The position numbers were made by a program, and so were the translations under genes. A DNA stretch of 53,778 nucleotides from Halomonas faecis (GTDB lineage Bacteria; Pseudomonadota; Gammaproteobacteria; Pseudomonadales; Halomonadaceae): assembly GCF_010993975.1 (NCBI RefSeq), contig NZ_JAACZO010000013.1:1-53778 (forward strand). The letters are read 5' to 3'. Below the pieces are notes generated by a model. The model had not been told where the DNA came from. It ran no database searches and saw only the letters and a list, made by a program, of their open reading frames with translations. This document shows, piece after piece, positions 35,477-43,124 of the stretch; within the stretch, counting starts at the first letter, position 1, and each line of letters opens with the position of its first letter.

Positions 35477-37276
35477 TCAGAGTTTTCTCCCGTAAAGCCC
35501 TCTCTCGGATAAACGGCTCAGCACCGCTCCGGCGTGGCGCAGGGTATGGCCGTGGGCATGGGCCTGGGGGGCCTCGGTGGCCATATAGAAGCGGGCCAGT
35601 TCGGTGAGGCCCCGCAGGTACTCGGCCTCGCCTTCACCGGCATCAAGACGGACATCCGAGGCCAGCGCCAGGCGTGCCATCTGCCAGGCACCGCAGACGA
35701 TGCCGAGCAGATGCAGTAGCGGTACCGCTCCCGCATAGAGCTCGGCCGTGTCGGCGCGGTGTTCGAGCAGCCAATCGGTGGTCTCGCCGAGCAGGATCGC
35801 TTGGTCGTGGAGTGGCTCCGCGAGGTCGCCGAGTCGTTCATGGGTGGCGAGATGCTCAGCGGTGGTATGAATATCGGCGATCAGTTCACGCAGCGTGGCG
35901 GCGTCCTCACGCAGGATCTTGCGGCCCAGCAGGTCGTTGGCCTGGATGCCGGTGGTACCCTCGAAGATGGTAGTCACCCGAGCGTCGCGAAACAGCTGGG
36001 CGACCCCAGTCTCCTCGACGTAACCCATGCCGCCGAACACCTGGATCGCCTCGTCGCACAGGTCGTTGCCCACCTCGGTACACCAGCCTTTGGCCACCGG
36101 CATCAGCAGGTCGACGTAGCGGCGGTGCTTGTCGGCGACGTCTGGATCCGGATGGTGGCGGGCGATGTCGAACCAACTGGCGGCGGTGTAGAGCAAAGCG
36201 CGCATGGTCATCAGCCGGGCGCGCATCGAGACCAGCATGCGCTTGACGTCGGGGTGAGCGATGATCGGCCCGCCGCTCTCGCCGGTCACGATATCGCGGC
36301 CCTGAACGCGCTCCCGGGCATAGTTCAACGCCGCCTGGTAGGCGCGCTCGCCCAGCGCCACACCCTGTACCCCGACGTTGAAGCGGGCGTCGTTCATCAT
36401 CACGAACATGGTCGCCAGGCCCTGGTGCGGCTCGCCCACCAGATAGCCGATGGCGCCGCCGTCGTCGCCGTAGCTGAGGGTACAGGTGGGGCTGCCGTGG
36501 ATGCCCATCTTGTGCTCGATGGCGATGCAGCGGATGTCGTTGTGTTGTCCCGGCTCGCCCCGTTCGTCGAGCAGGTACTTGGGTGCCAGGAACAGCGATA
36601 GCCCCTTGACCCCGGGAGGGGCGTCGGGCAACCGGGCCAGCACCAAATGCACGATGTTGGGAGTCAGCTCGTGCTCGCCGTAGGAGATATAGATTTTCTG
36701 TCCGAATAAGCGGTAGGCCCCGTCATCCGTGGGCTCGGCACGCATGCGGGTGGCGGCCAGGTCCGAGCCGGCCTGGGGCTCGGTGAGGTTCATGGTGGCG
36801 GCCCACTCGCCGCTGACGATCTTGTCGAGCCAGGTGGCCTTCTGTTCCTCGCTAGCGGCGATCGTCAGCGCCTCGGTCTGGCCCACGTTGAGCTGGGGCA
36901 GCATGGCGAAGGCCATGTTGGTGGAGAACCACATCTCCCAAACCGGGGTGGAGACCAGCTTGGGCATGCCTTGGCCGCCATGCTCCGGCGGCAGCGAGAG
37001 GCCGATCCAGCCGGCGTCGCGGAACCGGTCGTAGGCCTCCTGCCAGCCGTCGGGAACGATTACCTGGCCGTCGACCAGGCGGCAGCCCTGACGGTCACCG
37101 GCTTGATTGAGGGGGGCGAGTACGCCGCTGGCGAACTTGCCGGCCTCTTCCAGCACGGCGCTGACCAGATCCGGCGAGGCGTCCTCGCAGCCGGGCAGCT
37201 CGGCGATGGCCGTGAGGTTGGCCAACTCGTCGAGGATGAACTGCATATCGCGCAGCGGGGCTTGGTAATCGAGCAT
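35477..37276 (-). CDS. Acyl-CoA dehydrogenase with extended C-terminal domain
   Basis: A 599-residue flavoprotein of the large acyl-CoA dehydrogenase branch that carries an extra C-terminal domain (DmdC-like length). The FAD/acyl motif N-L-T-E-P-Q-A-G-S-D-L is near residue 160; the active-site loop T-I-F-E-G-T-T-G-I-Q-A-N near 435 holds the predicted catalytic glutamate. It introduces a 2,3 double bond into an acyl-CoA, passing electrons to ETF. It is the last gene of a crotonase-SDR-dehydrogenase operon. With the aromatic context, an arylpropanoyl-CoA (dihydrocinnamoyl type) is an attractive but unproven substrate. Confidence 0.87.
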   Translation of the reverse strand: MLDYQAPLRDMQFILDELANLTAIAELPGCEDASPDLVSAVLEEAGKFASGVLAPLNQAGDRQGCRLVDGQVIVPDGWQEAYDRFRDAGWIGLSLPPEHGGQGMPKLVSTPVWEMWFSTNMAFAMLPQLNVGQTEALTIAASEEQKATWLDKIVSGEWAATMNLTEPQAGSDLAATRMRAEPTDDGAYRLFGQKIYISYGEHELTPNIVHLVLARLPDAPPGVKGLSLFLAPKYLLDERGEPGQHNDIRCIAIEHKMGIHGSPTCTLSYGDDGGAIGYLVGEPHQGLATMFVMMNDARFNVGVQGVALGERAYQAALNYARERVQGRDIVTGESGGPIIAHPDVKRMLVSMRARLMTMRALLYTAASWFDIARHHPDPDVADKHRRYVDLLMPVAKGWCTEVGNDLCDEAIQVFGGMGYVEETGVAQLFRDARVTTIFEGTTGIQANDLLGRKILREDAATLRELIADIHTTAEHLATHERLGDLAEPLHDQAILLGETTDWLLEHRADTAELYAGAVPLLHLLGIVCGAWQMARLALASDVRLDAGEGEAEYLRGLTELARFYMATEAPQAHAHGHTLRHAGAVLSRLSERGLYGRKL

Positions 37277-37288
37277 GATGGCCTTTCC

Positions 37289-38074
37289 TTATCGTGGGGC
37301 CATGCGTATCGAACCATCCAGGCGAATGGTCTCGCCGTTGAGCATGGGGTTGTCGACGATATGGCAGGCCAGGCGCGCGAATTCGTCGGGCTCGCCCAGG
37401 CGGTTGGGGAAGGGGATCGACGCCGCCAGCGACTGTTGTGCCTCCTCCGGCAGCGCCTCCATCAGCGGGGTCTTGAACAGCCCTGGGGCAATGGTCATCG
37501 CGCGGATGCCATGGCGGGCCAGTTCTCGGGCAATGGGCAGGGTCATGGCGACGATGCCGCCTTTAGAGGCCGCATAGGCGGGCTGGCCGATCTGGCCGTC
37601 GAAGGCGGCCACCGAGGCGGTGTTGATGATCACCCCGCGCTCGCCGTCGGCTTGGGGCTCGCCCTTGGCCATGGCGGCGGCGGCCAGGCGCAGCATGTTG
37701 AAGCTGCCCAGCAGGTTGATATTGACGATGCGCGAGAACGCTTCCAGTGGCAGGGGGTCGCCGTGGCGGTCGACCACCTTGGCGGGGTCGCCGACCCCGG
37801 CGCAGTTGACCAGCCCCTGCAGGCCGCCGAAGGTCTCGAGAGCCTGGGCCACCGCGGCCTCGGCATCGGCTTCGCTAGTCACGTCGGTGCGCTGAAAGAG
37901 CGCGCGGTCGGTGGGAGTTCGTGCGTTCAGCTCGCGCGCCAGCGCCTCGCCGCGCTCGGCATTGAGGTCGGCGATCACGACATTGCCGCCCGCCGCGTGC
38001 AGGGCTCGCGCGGTGGCTTCGCCGAGACCCGAAGCGCCACCGCTGACGATAAAGGTGTTGTCCTGGAATTTCAT
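37289..38074 (-). CDS. SDR-family 3-hydroxyacyl-CoA dehydrogenase (HSD10 type)
   Basis: A 261-residue short-chain dehydrogenase: G-G-A-S-G-L-G near residue 13, N-C-A-G-V-G, a catalytic serine in N-T-A-S-V-A-A-F-D-G, and Y-A-A-S-K-G-G. The P-G-L-F-K-T-P-L-M segment after it is typical of type II 3-hydroxyacyl-CoA dehydrogenases. The ATG at the complement of 38072-38074 follows AAGGAG. It would oxidise a 3-hydroxyacyl-CoA with NAD+. Gaps to its neighbours are 18 and 12 bases. Confidence 0.87.
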   Translation of the reverse strand: MKFQDNTFIVSGGASGLGEATARALHAAGGNVVIADLNAERGEALARELNARTPTDRALFQRTDVTSEADAEAAVAQALETFGGLQGLVNCAGVGDPAKVVDRHGDPLPLEAFSRIVNINLLGSFNMLRLAAAAMAKGEPQADGERGVIINTASVAAFDGQIGQPAYAASKGGIVAMTLPIARELARHGIRAMTIAPGLFKTPLMEALPEEAQQSLAASIPFPNRLGEPDEFARLACHIVDNPMLNGETIRLDGSIRMAPR

Positions 38075-38092
38075 CTGTCCACTCCTTCCCAA

Positions 38093-38863
38093 TCAGGTAC
38101 GTGGGCCCTGGCCCTTTTTCTTGAAGAAGCTGCCAATGCGTTCGGCGACCTCGGGACTGGTCTGGGTCAGGGCGGCGGTCAGCGACTCCACGAACAGGCC
38201 GTCGTCGCTGGCCATGTCGTCGATGCGCGAGATGGCCGAGACCATGGCCCAGTTGGCCATGGGCGCGTTCTGAGCGATGCGCTCGGCGAGTTGACGGGCC
38301 TTGTCGAGGCTTTCACCTTCACCGACCACGTAGTGGGAGAGGCCGAGACGTTGGCCTTCGTCGGCTTCCATGACGCGACCGGTGAGCATCATTTCGCACA
38401 GACGGTCGGGGCCAATGATGTTGGCTACCCGCACGGAGGCACCGCCGCCGACGAAAATACCGTGGCGCCCTTCGGGAAGCTGGTAGACGGTATTGGCTTC
38501 GGCGACCCGTACATGGGTGGCGGTGGCCAGTTCCAGCCCGCCGCCGATCACCGCGCCCTGCATGGCGGTGACCACTGGAATACCGCCGTTCTGCAGCCGG
38601 TCGAAAATGCGATGCCAGCTACGAGAGTGCTGGACCACGCCGAAGGGGTCGCGATGCTGATGCTCGGCCAGATCGAGCCCGGCGCAGAAGTGCTGGCCTT
38701 CGGCGGCCAGTATGATGACTCGGGTACCTTTCGGCGTGGCGACCAGCGCCGTTTCCAGGGAGCCAAGCAAGCGGTCGCTGACGGCGTTGCGTTTCTCGGG
38801 CCTGGCTAGGGTGATGGTATAGATGCTGTCGTCCAGTGACGTTTTGACGAGGGGCTCGGTCAT
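38093..38863 (-). CDS. Enoyl-CoA hydratase (crotonase family)
   Basis: A 256-residue crotonase. Oxyanion-hole glycines lie in F-C-A-G-L-D-L and V-I-G-G-G-L-E-L; both acid/base glutamates of true hydratases are present, one in G-G-G-L-E-L-A and one in Q-L-P-E-G-R-H-G. Hydroxycinnamoyl-CoA hydratase-lyases keep only the second of these, so this enzyme should hydrate without releasing an aldehyde. It is the first gene of the operon. With the SDR and the acyl-CoA dehydrogenase it forms a beta-oxidation module. Confidence 0.87.
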   Translation of the reverse strand: MTEPLVKTSLDDSIYTITLARPEKRNAVSDRLLGSLETALVATPKGTRVIILAAEGQHFCAGLDLAEHQHRDPFGVVQHSRSWHRIFDRLQNGGIPVVTAMQGAVIGGGLELATATHVRVAEANTVYQLPEGRHGIFVGGGASVRVANIIGPDRLCEMMLTGRVMEADEGQRLGLSHYVVGEGESLDKARQLAERIAQNAPMANWAMVSAISRIDDMASDDGLFVESLTAALTQTSPEVAERIGSFFKKKGQGPRT

Positions 38864-38941
38864 CAGTGGCCTCGTGATGGCGATTGGGCAATTGAGAGAG
38901 TGAAAGCGGCTGCGACCGGAATGTCGGCAGCTAGTTGTGGT

Positions 38942-38984
38942 AAAATACTGTTGTTCACCTAAACAATAGGTAGACTACAACAGT
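38942..38984. promoter_or_regulatory. Dyad-rich control region upstream of the crotonase operon
   Basis: ACTGTTGT (38947-38954) and ACAACAGT (38977-38984) form an inverted repeat; inside it, TTGTT-N6-AACAA (38951-38966) is a second dyad. The word AAAATACTG (38942-38950) also occurs at 13545-13553 in the CoA ligase promoter, which would fit a shared MarR regulator but could be chance. Confidence 0.4.
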
Positions 38985-39059
38985 CTCGCTATTGGGTCAT
39001 GCTGGTATGACTGCGACTTTGGTCGCATGCCGTGACGAAGCCAGAGAGGCGGGCAAACG

Positions 39060-39086
39060 AAAAACGGCAGCCCGTAGGCTGCCGTT
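39060..39086 (-). terminator. Intrinsic terminator of the vanA-vanB-dctP operon
   Basis: On the minus strand, AACGGCAGCC-TACG-GGCTGCCGTT (39086-39063) is a perfect 10-bp stem with a 4-base loop followed by further Ts (TTTCG). It lies 25 bases after the dctP stop at 39111. Confidence 0.85.
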
Positions 39087-39110
39087 CGTTTGGAAAGGAA
39101 ATGCTGGAGA

Positions 39111-40133
39111 TCAGGCTCGGCATTCGTCCTGCAGGGCCGTTGCGGCGTCATAGACCGCTTTGGCTTCCTCTCCCGTCTCTTCCAGATAGCGGTCGATGGT
39201 CTCCTGCAGGACGGGACCCCATTCGGGATGATCGAGGGCGTCTTCGATGACCAGGAACTCGTGGCCGGCTTCTTTGGCTTCTTGGCGTCCTTGGCGGATC
39301 AGCTCGTCGTAGACGTCTGCGGCGCGCAGCGACCACTCCATGCCGCTGTGTTCGTCGATGACCCGTTGGAGATCTTCGGGCAGGCGGTCATAGCTGCGCT
39401 GGCTCATGGTCGCGAACAGGGAGAGATCGTAGAGGGGCACTTCGGTGTGATGGGAAGCCAGTTCGTTGAGTCGGAACGTTTTCATGCCTTCCCAGTTGAA
39501 GCTCAGCCCATCGACCACGCCGCGCTGCATGGCGGTGAAGACGTCGGGGGCCGGCATGCCGACTGCCTGGGCGCCGAGGCGGTTGAACATGTCGCCGACC
39601 ACCGGCGTGGGACGGCGCAGGCGTAGCCCCTCCAGGTCCCGGGGCGTCTCGACCAGGCGCTCACGGGTGTGCAGGTAGCCGGGGCCGGTAGTGAACAGGA
39701 ACAGTGGCCGGGTATCGGCATACTCCTCGTCGAAGTGGCCTTGGTCGTAGAGCGACTGCAGGATGCACGAGCCCTGGCGGCTGCTGGCCGAGACGCCGGG
39801 GAGTTCGGCCACTTGGGTCAGCGGAAAGCGCCCGGCGTTGTAGCCCTGCGCCGAGGCCCCGATGTCGGCGACGCCGGTGACGGCGCTCTCGTAGGTCTTG
39901 TCGGATTTGGCCAGGGTCTGGCTGGGGTAGACCTCCACCTCGAGGCGCCCCTCGGAAGCTGCCTCGACGCTCTCCGCCCAGGCCTGGAACAGCTCGCGGT
40001 CGATCAGCGAGCCGCCTGGCCAGACGTGGGCGATGCGCAGCGTGGTCGTCTCGGCCAGGGCCGGCGTGGCGACGAGTGCGGCGGCCAGTACGCTGGAAAG
40101 GGCAATACGGTTCACGGTCTTGCTGGGTGTCAT
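39111..40133 (-). CDS. dctP: Orphan TRAP substrate-binding protein DctP in the vanillate operon (two-cysteine type)
   Basis: A 340-residue receptor with a signal peptide ending A-T-P-A-L-A (about 27), then T-T-T-L-R-I-A-H-V-W-P-G-G. L-R-L-R-R-P and G-M-P-A-P-D-V-F match DctP ligand contacts. Exactly two cysteines remain in the mature chain, C123 and C338, as in the paralogs at 10256 and 47140. No dctQM lies near it. It follows vanB by 35 bases and precedes a strong terminator, so it is the third gene of vanA-vanB-dctP; vanillate is the natural candidate ligand. Confidence 0.88.
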   Translation of the reverse strand: MTPSKTVNRIALSSVLAAALVATPALAETTTLRIAHVWPGGSLIDRELFQAWAESVEAASEGRLEVEVYPSQTLAKSDKTYESAVTGVADIGASAQGYNAGRFPLTQVAELPGVSASSRQGSCILQSLYDQGHFDEEYADTRPLFLFTTGPGYLHTRERLVETPRDLEGLRLRRPTPVVGDMFNRLGAQAVGMPAPDVFTAMQRGVVDGLSFNWEGMKTFRLNELASHHTEVPLYDLSLFATMSQRSYDRLPEDLQRVIDEHSGMEWSLRAADVYDELIRQGRQEAKEAGHEFLVIEDALDHPEWGPVLQETIDRYLEETGEEAKAVYDAATALQDECRA

Positions 40134-40168
40134 GGGGTATTCCTCTTGTCGTTATGTCGTCGAAACGC

Positions 40169-41137
40169 TTATAAGTCCAGCACCAGGACCTGGCTCTTGG
40201 CGCGTGAGCAGCACGGCGTGAATTGGTCGTTGGCGGCGTGCTCGTGGTCTTCCAGGTAGAGATCGCGATGGTCGGGTTCGCCCTCCAGCACCCGGGTCAG
40301 GCAGGTGCCGCAGACCCCCTGCTCGCAGGAGACCATGATCTCGATGCCGTTTTCGGCGAGTACTTGATGCACCGTCTTGTCGGCGGGCACGGTGAAGCTG
40401 GCGCCGCTGCTGGCGATCCTGACCTCGAAGCTGTCGTCGTCCGCGGTATCGACGATGGCGCCGGTGAAATACTCGGTGTGCAGCCGCTCGCCGGGCCATC
40501 CCTTCTCCTTGCAGGTCGACAGCACCGCATCAATGAAGCCGCTGGGGCCGCATACGTAGACATGGGCGTCGGGATCCGGCGTGCCGAGCAGTGCCTCGAG
40601 ATCCAGCCGCTGTGATGGCTCGCCATCGTCGAAGTGGAAGTGCACCCGGTCGGCGAAACGGGAAGCGGCGATACGCTCGCGGAAGGCGGTGCGCGCCGGA
40701 GAGCGGGTGCAGTAATGCAGTTCGAAGTCAGCGTTGGTGTGGGCCAGGCGCTCCGCCATGCACAGCAGCGGCGTGATGCCGATGCCGCCGGCCAGTAGCA
40801 GGGTGCGGCTGGCCGGCTCGAGCGGGAAGTGATTCTTGGGCGCACTGATCTGCAGCAGGTCGCCCTTGCGGATGTCGTCGTGCATGGCTACCGAACCGCC
40901 ACGCGAGGCTGGTTCGCGCAGCACCCCGATCAGATAGCGGTCCCGCTCTTCGGGGTGGTTGCACAGGGAGTACTGGCGAATCACGCCATCCTTGACCCGC
41001 ACGTCGATGTGCGCGCCGGCACTGAACGCCGGCAGCGGGCGACCATGAGGATCGGCCAGCTCGAAGGTGACGATATCCTGGGCCTCATCGTGACGGGCCT
41101 TGACCTCGACGATGAGGGAGAGCGCTGCACTGCTCAT
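40169..41137 (-). CDS. vanB: Vanillate O-demethylase reductase subunit
   Basis: A 322-residue class IA oxygenase reductase. An FMN/FAD ferredoxin-reductase domain (R-Q-Y-S-L-C-N at about 54, then G-G-I-G-I-T-P-L-L near 117) is followed by a C-terminal plant-type [2Fe-2S] ferredoxin domain with C-E-Q-G-V-C-G-T-C and a later cysteine. It passes electrons from NAD(P)H to VanA. Its ATG overlaps the vanA stop (ATGA), so the two subunits are coupled. Confidence 0.92.
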   Translation of the reverse strand: MSSAALSLIVEVKARHDEAQDIVTFELADPHGRPLPAFSAGAHIDVRVKDGVIRQYSLCNHPEERDRYLIGVLREPASRGGSVAMHDDIRKGDLLQISAPKNHFPLEPASRTLLLAGGIGITPLLCMAERLAHTNADFELHYCTRSPARTAFRERIAASRFADRVHFHFDDGEPSQRLDLEALLGTPDPDAHVYVCGPSGFIDAVLSTCKEKGWPGERLHTEYFTGAIVDTADDDSFEVRIASSGASFTVPADKTVHQVLAENGIEIMVSCEQGVCGTCLTRVLEGEPDHRDLYLEDHEHAANDQFTPCCSRAKSQVLVLDL

Positions 41138-42201
41138 GCCGAAGCCTCCTCCTCGGTCGGCGTGCGCTCCTCGGCAAGGACTCGGTCGATGATGCGCCGG
41201 GCCTGGACGCCGCCGCCGTCGATGTTGAGCTTGAGCAGCTGGCGCTCGGGATAGCGCAGCAGGTTGCGCTGCTGGGCCTCGAGCATCTCCAAGTCTTCGG
41301 CGAAGATCTTGCCCTGGCCTTCGCGGATCCTGTCGGTGAGTTCGGCGTCCTCGGGTTTGAAGTTGCGTGCCATGCCCCAGAAGTACCAGATCGAGGTATC
41401 GGTTTCGGGAGTGATGAAATCGACCACGATGCTCGAGGCCTTGACCTCCGCCGGGGCGTCATAGCCGCCGTGGCCGGCATGGGCCACGCCCACGTCTATG
41501 TGCACGTGGCTCGGCGGGGTGAAGCGGCAGATCTGCCAACGGTCCACCGGTACGTCGTCGGCCAGACCGCAGCCGCGCAGGGCGGCTTGCCAGAACGGCG
41601 GCGCCGGGATGTTTTCCATGTGGCGGCTGGTGATGACTTCCTCTCTGTCGACGGACGTCTCGGGCGCGGCCTCCTCGATCTCCGGCTGGCCGATGCTGGA
41701 GGCGTGCACGTAGGTCTCATGGGTCAAGTCCATGAGGTTGTCGATCATCAGCCGATAGTCGCATCCTACGTGGTAGAGCCCACCGCCAAAGGCCCAGTCG
41801 GGGCTATCGGCCCAGTGCAGCTCGGGGATCAGGCTCGCGTCGGCTCTTTCGGGGTCGCCTGGCCAGATCCATACGAAACCGTAGCGTTCTTCCACCGGGT
41901 AGGCGCGGATGCTCGGGAAGCCGCGAACGCGTTGTCCGGGCATGCTGGAACACTTGCCGTCGCAGCCCATCTCCAGGCCGTGGTAGCCGCAGACCAACTG
42001 ACCGTTGCGTACGAAGCCCAGCGAGAGCGGGGCGCCGCGATGGGGGCAGAAGTCCTCGACGGCAGCCACTCGACCCTCGTCGCCACGGAAGAAGACGATC
42101 GGCTCGTTGCAGATGGTGCGCCCCAGCGGTTTGTCCTCGATCTCGTCCGGGGTGCAGGCGACGTACCAGGTATTCTTGGGGAAGGGGGCCTGATGAGTCA
42201 T
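41134..42201 (-). CDS. vanA: Vanillate O-demethylase oxygenase subunit (Rieske)
   Basis: A 355-residue Rieske non-haem iron oxygenase. The [2Fe-2S] ligands are C52-x-H54 and C71-x-x-H74; the mononuclear iron ligands lie in D-N-L-M-D-L-T-H-E-T-Y-V-H (H161, H166). Length and sequence match VanA, which demethylates vanillate to protocatechuate and formaldehyde. The ATG at the complement of 42199-42201 has AAGGAG seven bases before it and is preferred to a TTG two codons earlier. The promoter is framed by VanR-type operators. Syringate or a methoxybenzoate could also be accepted. Confidence 0.92.
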   Translation of the reverse strand: MTHQAPFPKNTWYVACTPDEIEDKPLGRTICNEPIVFFRGDEGRVAAVEDFCPHRGAPLSLGFVRNGQLVCGYHGLEMGCDGKCSSMPGQRVRGFPSIRAYPVEERYGFVWIWPGDPERADASLIPELHWADSPDWAFGGGLYHVGCDYRLMIDNLMDLTHETYVHASSIGQPEIEEAAPETSVDREEVITSRHMENIPAPPFWQAALRGCGLADDVPVDRWQICRFTPPSHVHIDVGVAHAGHGGYDAPAEVKASSIVVDFITPETDTSIWYFWGMARNFKPEDAELTDRIREGQGKIFAEDLEMLEAQQRNLLRYPERQLLKLNIDGGGVQARRIIDRVLAEERTPTEEEASA

Positions 42202-42245
42202 GGTCAACTCCTTGCTATCGTGTCACGGGAACGTCGTTTTGAGTG

Positions 42246-42261
42246 CTTTTGGATCCAAAAG
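42246..42261. promoter_or_regulatory. VanR operator O1 overlapping the vanA -10 box
   Basis: CTTTTGGATCCAAAAG is a perfect 16-bp palindrome. Its core matches the ATTGGATCCAAT operator known for Caulobacter VanR. It overlaps the vanA -10 box, the ideal position for repression. Confidence 0.85.
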
Positions 42262-42288
42262 TAAAGAATGGTAGGGGTTTTGGGTCAA
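42260..42288 (-). promoter_or_regulatory. vanA promoter
   Basis: On the minus strand, TTGACC (42288-42283) and TTTACT (42265-42260) are separated by exactly 17 bases, a good sigma70 promoter directed towards vanA. O1 overlaps the -10 and O2 lies just upstream of the -35. Confidence 0.7.
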
Positions 42289-42300
42289 GTTATGCTTTAG

Positions 42301-42310
42301 TTGGATCCAT
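42301..42310. promoter_or_regulatory. VanR operator O2 between vanA and vanR
   Basis: TTGGATCCAT matches 9 of 10 bases of the palindrome TTGGATCCAA. The centres of O1 and O2 are 52 bases apart, about five helical turns, so two dimers could bind the same face. It lies 45 bases before the vanR start, fitting autorepression. Confidence 0.75.
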
Positions 42311-42354
42311 AAACGGTTGCTGACACAAATCATTGACAATGACGGGATAAGCCA

Positions 42355-43056
42355 GTGACGAGCAGTAGCAACGTGGTGAGTCAGCTTCGCAAGTTGATCA
42401 GCGAAGGGGTCTATCAGCCGGGCGAGCGTATCGGCGAGGAGCGGGTGGCCGAGCAGCTGAGCGTGTCGCGTACGCCGGTGCGCCTGGCCTTCCGGACTCT
42501 AGAGCAGGAAGGCCTGCTCGAGCGGGCTGGCAAGCGGGGCTTTCAGGTGCGCGAGTTCACCGAGGGCGACGTGCAGTGTGCCGTCGAAGTGCGCGGCGTG
42601 CTGGAAGGGCTGGCAGCCCGCCGGCTCGCTGAACGGGGAGTCGCGGCAGAGCTGGATGCCGAACTGGAATTTTGGATCCAAACGGGGCGGGAGCTATTGG
42701 CCAAGGGCTTCTTGGTCGAGGCGGATATCGAAGGCTGGAGCGAGCTTAACCGACGCTTCCACGAGTCGATCGTCCAGGCAGCGGGAAGCCCGGTGATCGG
42801 CGATGCCATTGCCCGTAATAATCACCTTCCTTTTGCTTCTGCCGACTCCATCATCATCGACAGCCAGGCTTTGGAGAAAGAGTATCGCAAGCTGCAACAG
42901 GCCCAACTGCAGCATGAACTGGTCGTTCAGGCGCTCCGACAGGGCGAGGGAGCGCGTGCCGAGATGTTGATGCGTGAGCATGCCTTCATTGGATTGCGCT
43001 ATGCGGAACTGCTGGGGTTGGGAAGCGGGGGCAGTCGCCCGCGAGATGTCGACTGA
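42355..43056 (+). CDS. vanR: GntR-family (FCD) regulator of vanillate demethylase
   Basis: A 233-residue GntR/FadR-type repressor: winged helix at 1-70 (G-E-R-I-G-E-E-R-V-A-E-Q-L-S-V-S-R-T-P-V-R typical) and an all-helical FCD ligand domain after it. It is divergent from vanA across 153 bases that hold TGGATCCA-core operators, so vanillate-responsive repression is well supported. The start is a GTG with only a weak upstream GGGA. A perfect operator core lies inside its own coding sequence at 42671-42682. Confidence 0.88.
   Translation: MTSSSNVVSQLRKLISEGVYQPGERIGEERVAEQLSVSRTPVRLAFRTLEQEGLLERAGKRGFQVREFTEGDVQCAVEVRGVLEGLAARRLAERGVAAELDAELEFWIQTGRELLAKGFLVEADIEGWSELNRRFHESIVQAAGSPVIGDAIARNNHLPFASADSIIIDSQALEKEYRKLQQAQLQHELVVQALRQGEGARAEMLMREHAFIGLRYAELLGLGSGGSRPRDVD
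42671..42682. promoter_or_regulatory. Intragenic VanR-type operator within vanR
   Basis: TTTGGATCCAAA is a perfect 12-bp palindrome with the same core as O1 and lies in the frame F-W-I-Q-T of vanR, 371 bases from O2. It could act as a roadblock or looping site in autoregulation. Confidence 0.6.
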
Positions 43057-43063
43057 GCGCGGT

Positions 43064-43085
43064 CGGGCGGCGAAAGCGCCGCCCG
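43064..43085. terminator. Bidirectional hairpin between vanR and the alcohol dehydrogenase gene
   Basis: CGGGCGGCG (43064-43072) and CGCCGCCCG (43077-43085) form a 9-bp stem with an AAAG tetraloop, 8 bases after the vanR stop, between convergent genes. No U-tract is visible. Confidence 0.5.
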
Positions 43086-43124
43086 CCGGCACACCGTCTG
43101 GCGGGCGATGCGCCGGCCTTGGCT

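Noticed and set aside
36971..38809. 612-codon open frame on the plus strand
   Set aside because: It is antisense to the acyl-CoA dehydrogenase, SDR and crotonase genes, has no recognisable motif, and long antisense frames are expected at this GC content.
38093..38863. Hydroxycinnamoyl-CoA hydratase-lyase (ech)
   Set aside because: The protein has both glutamates of a normal enoyl-CoA hydratase and not the lyase pattern with one glutamate.
42333..42338. TTGACA as a vanR -35 box
   Set aside because: It is too close to the GTG at 42355; the matching -10 would lie inside the coding sequence.
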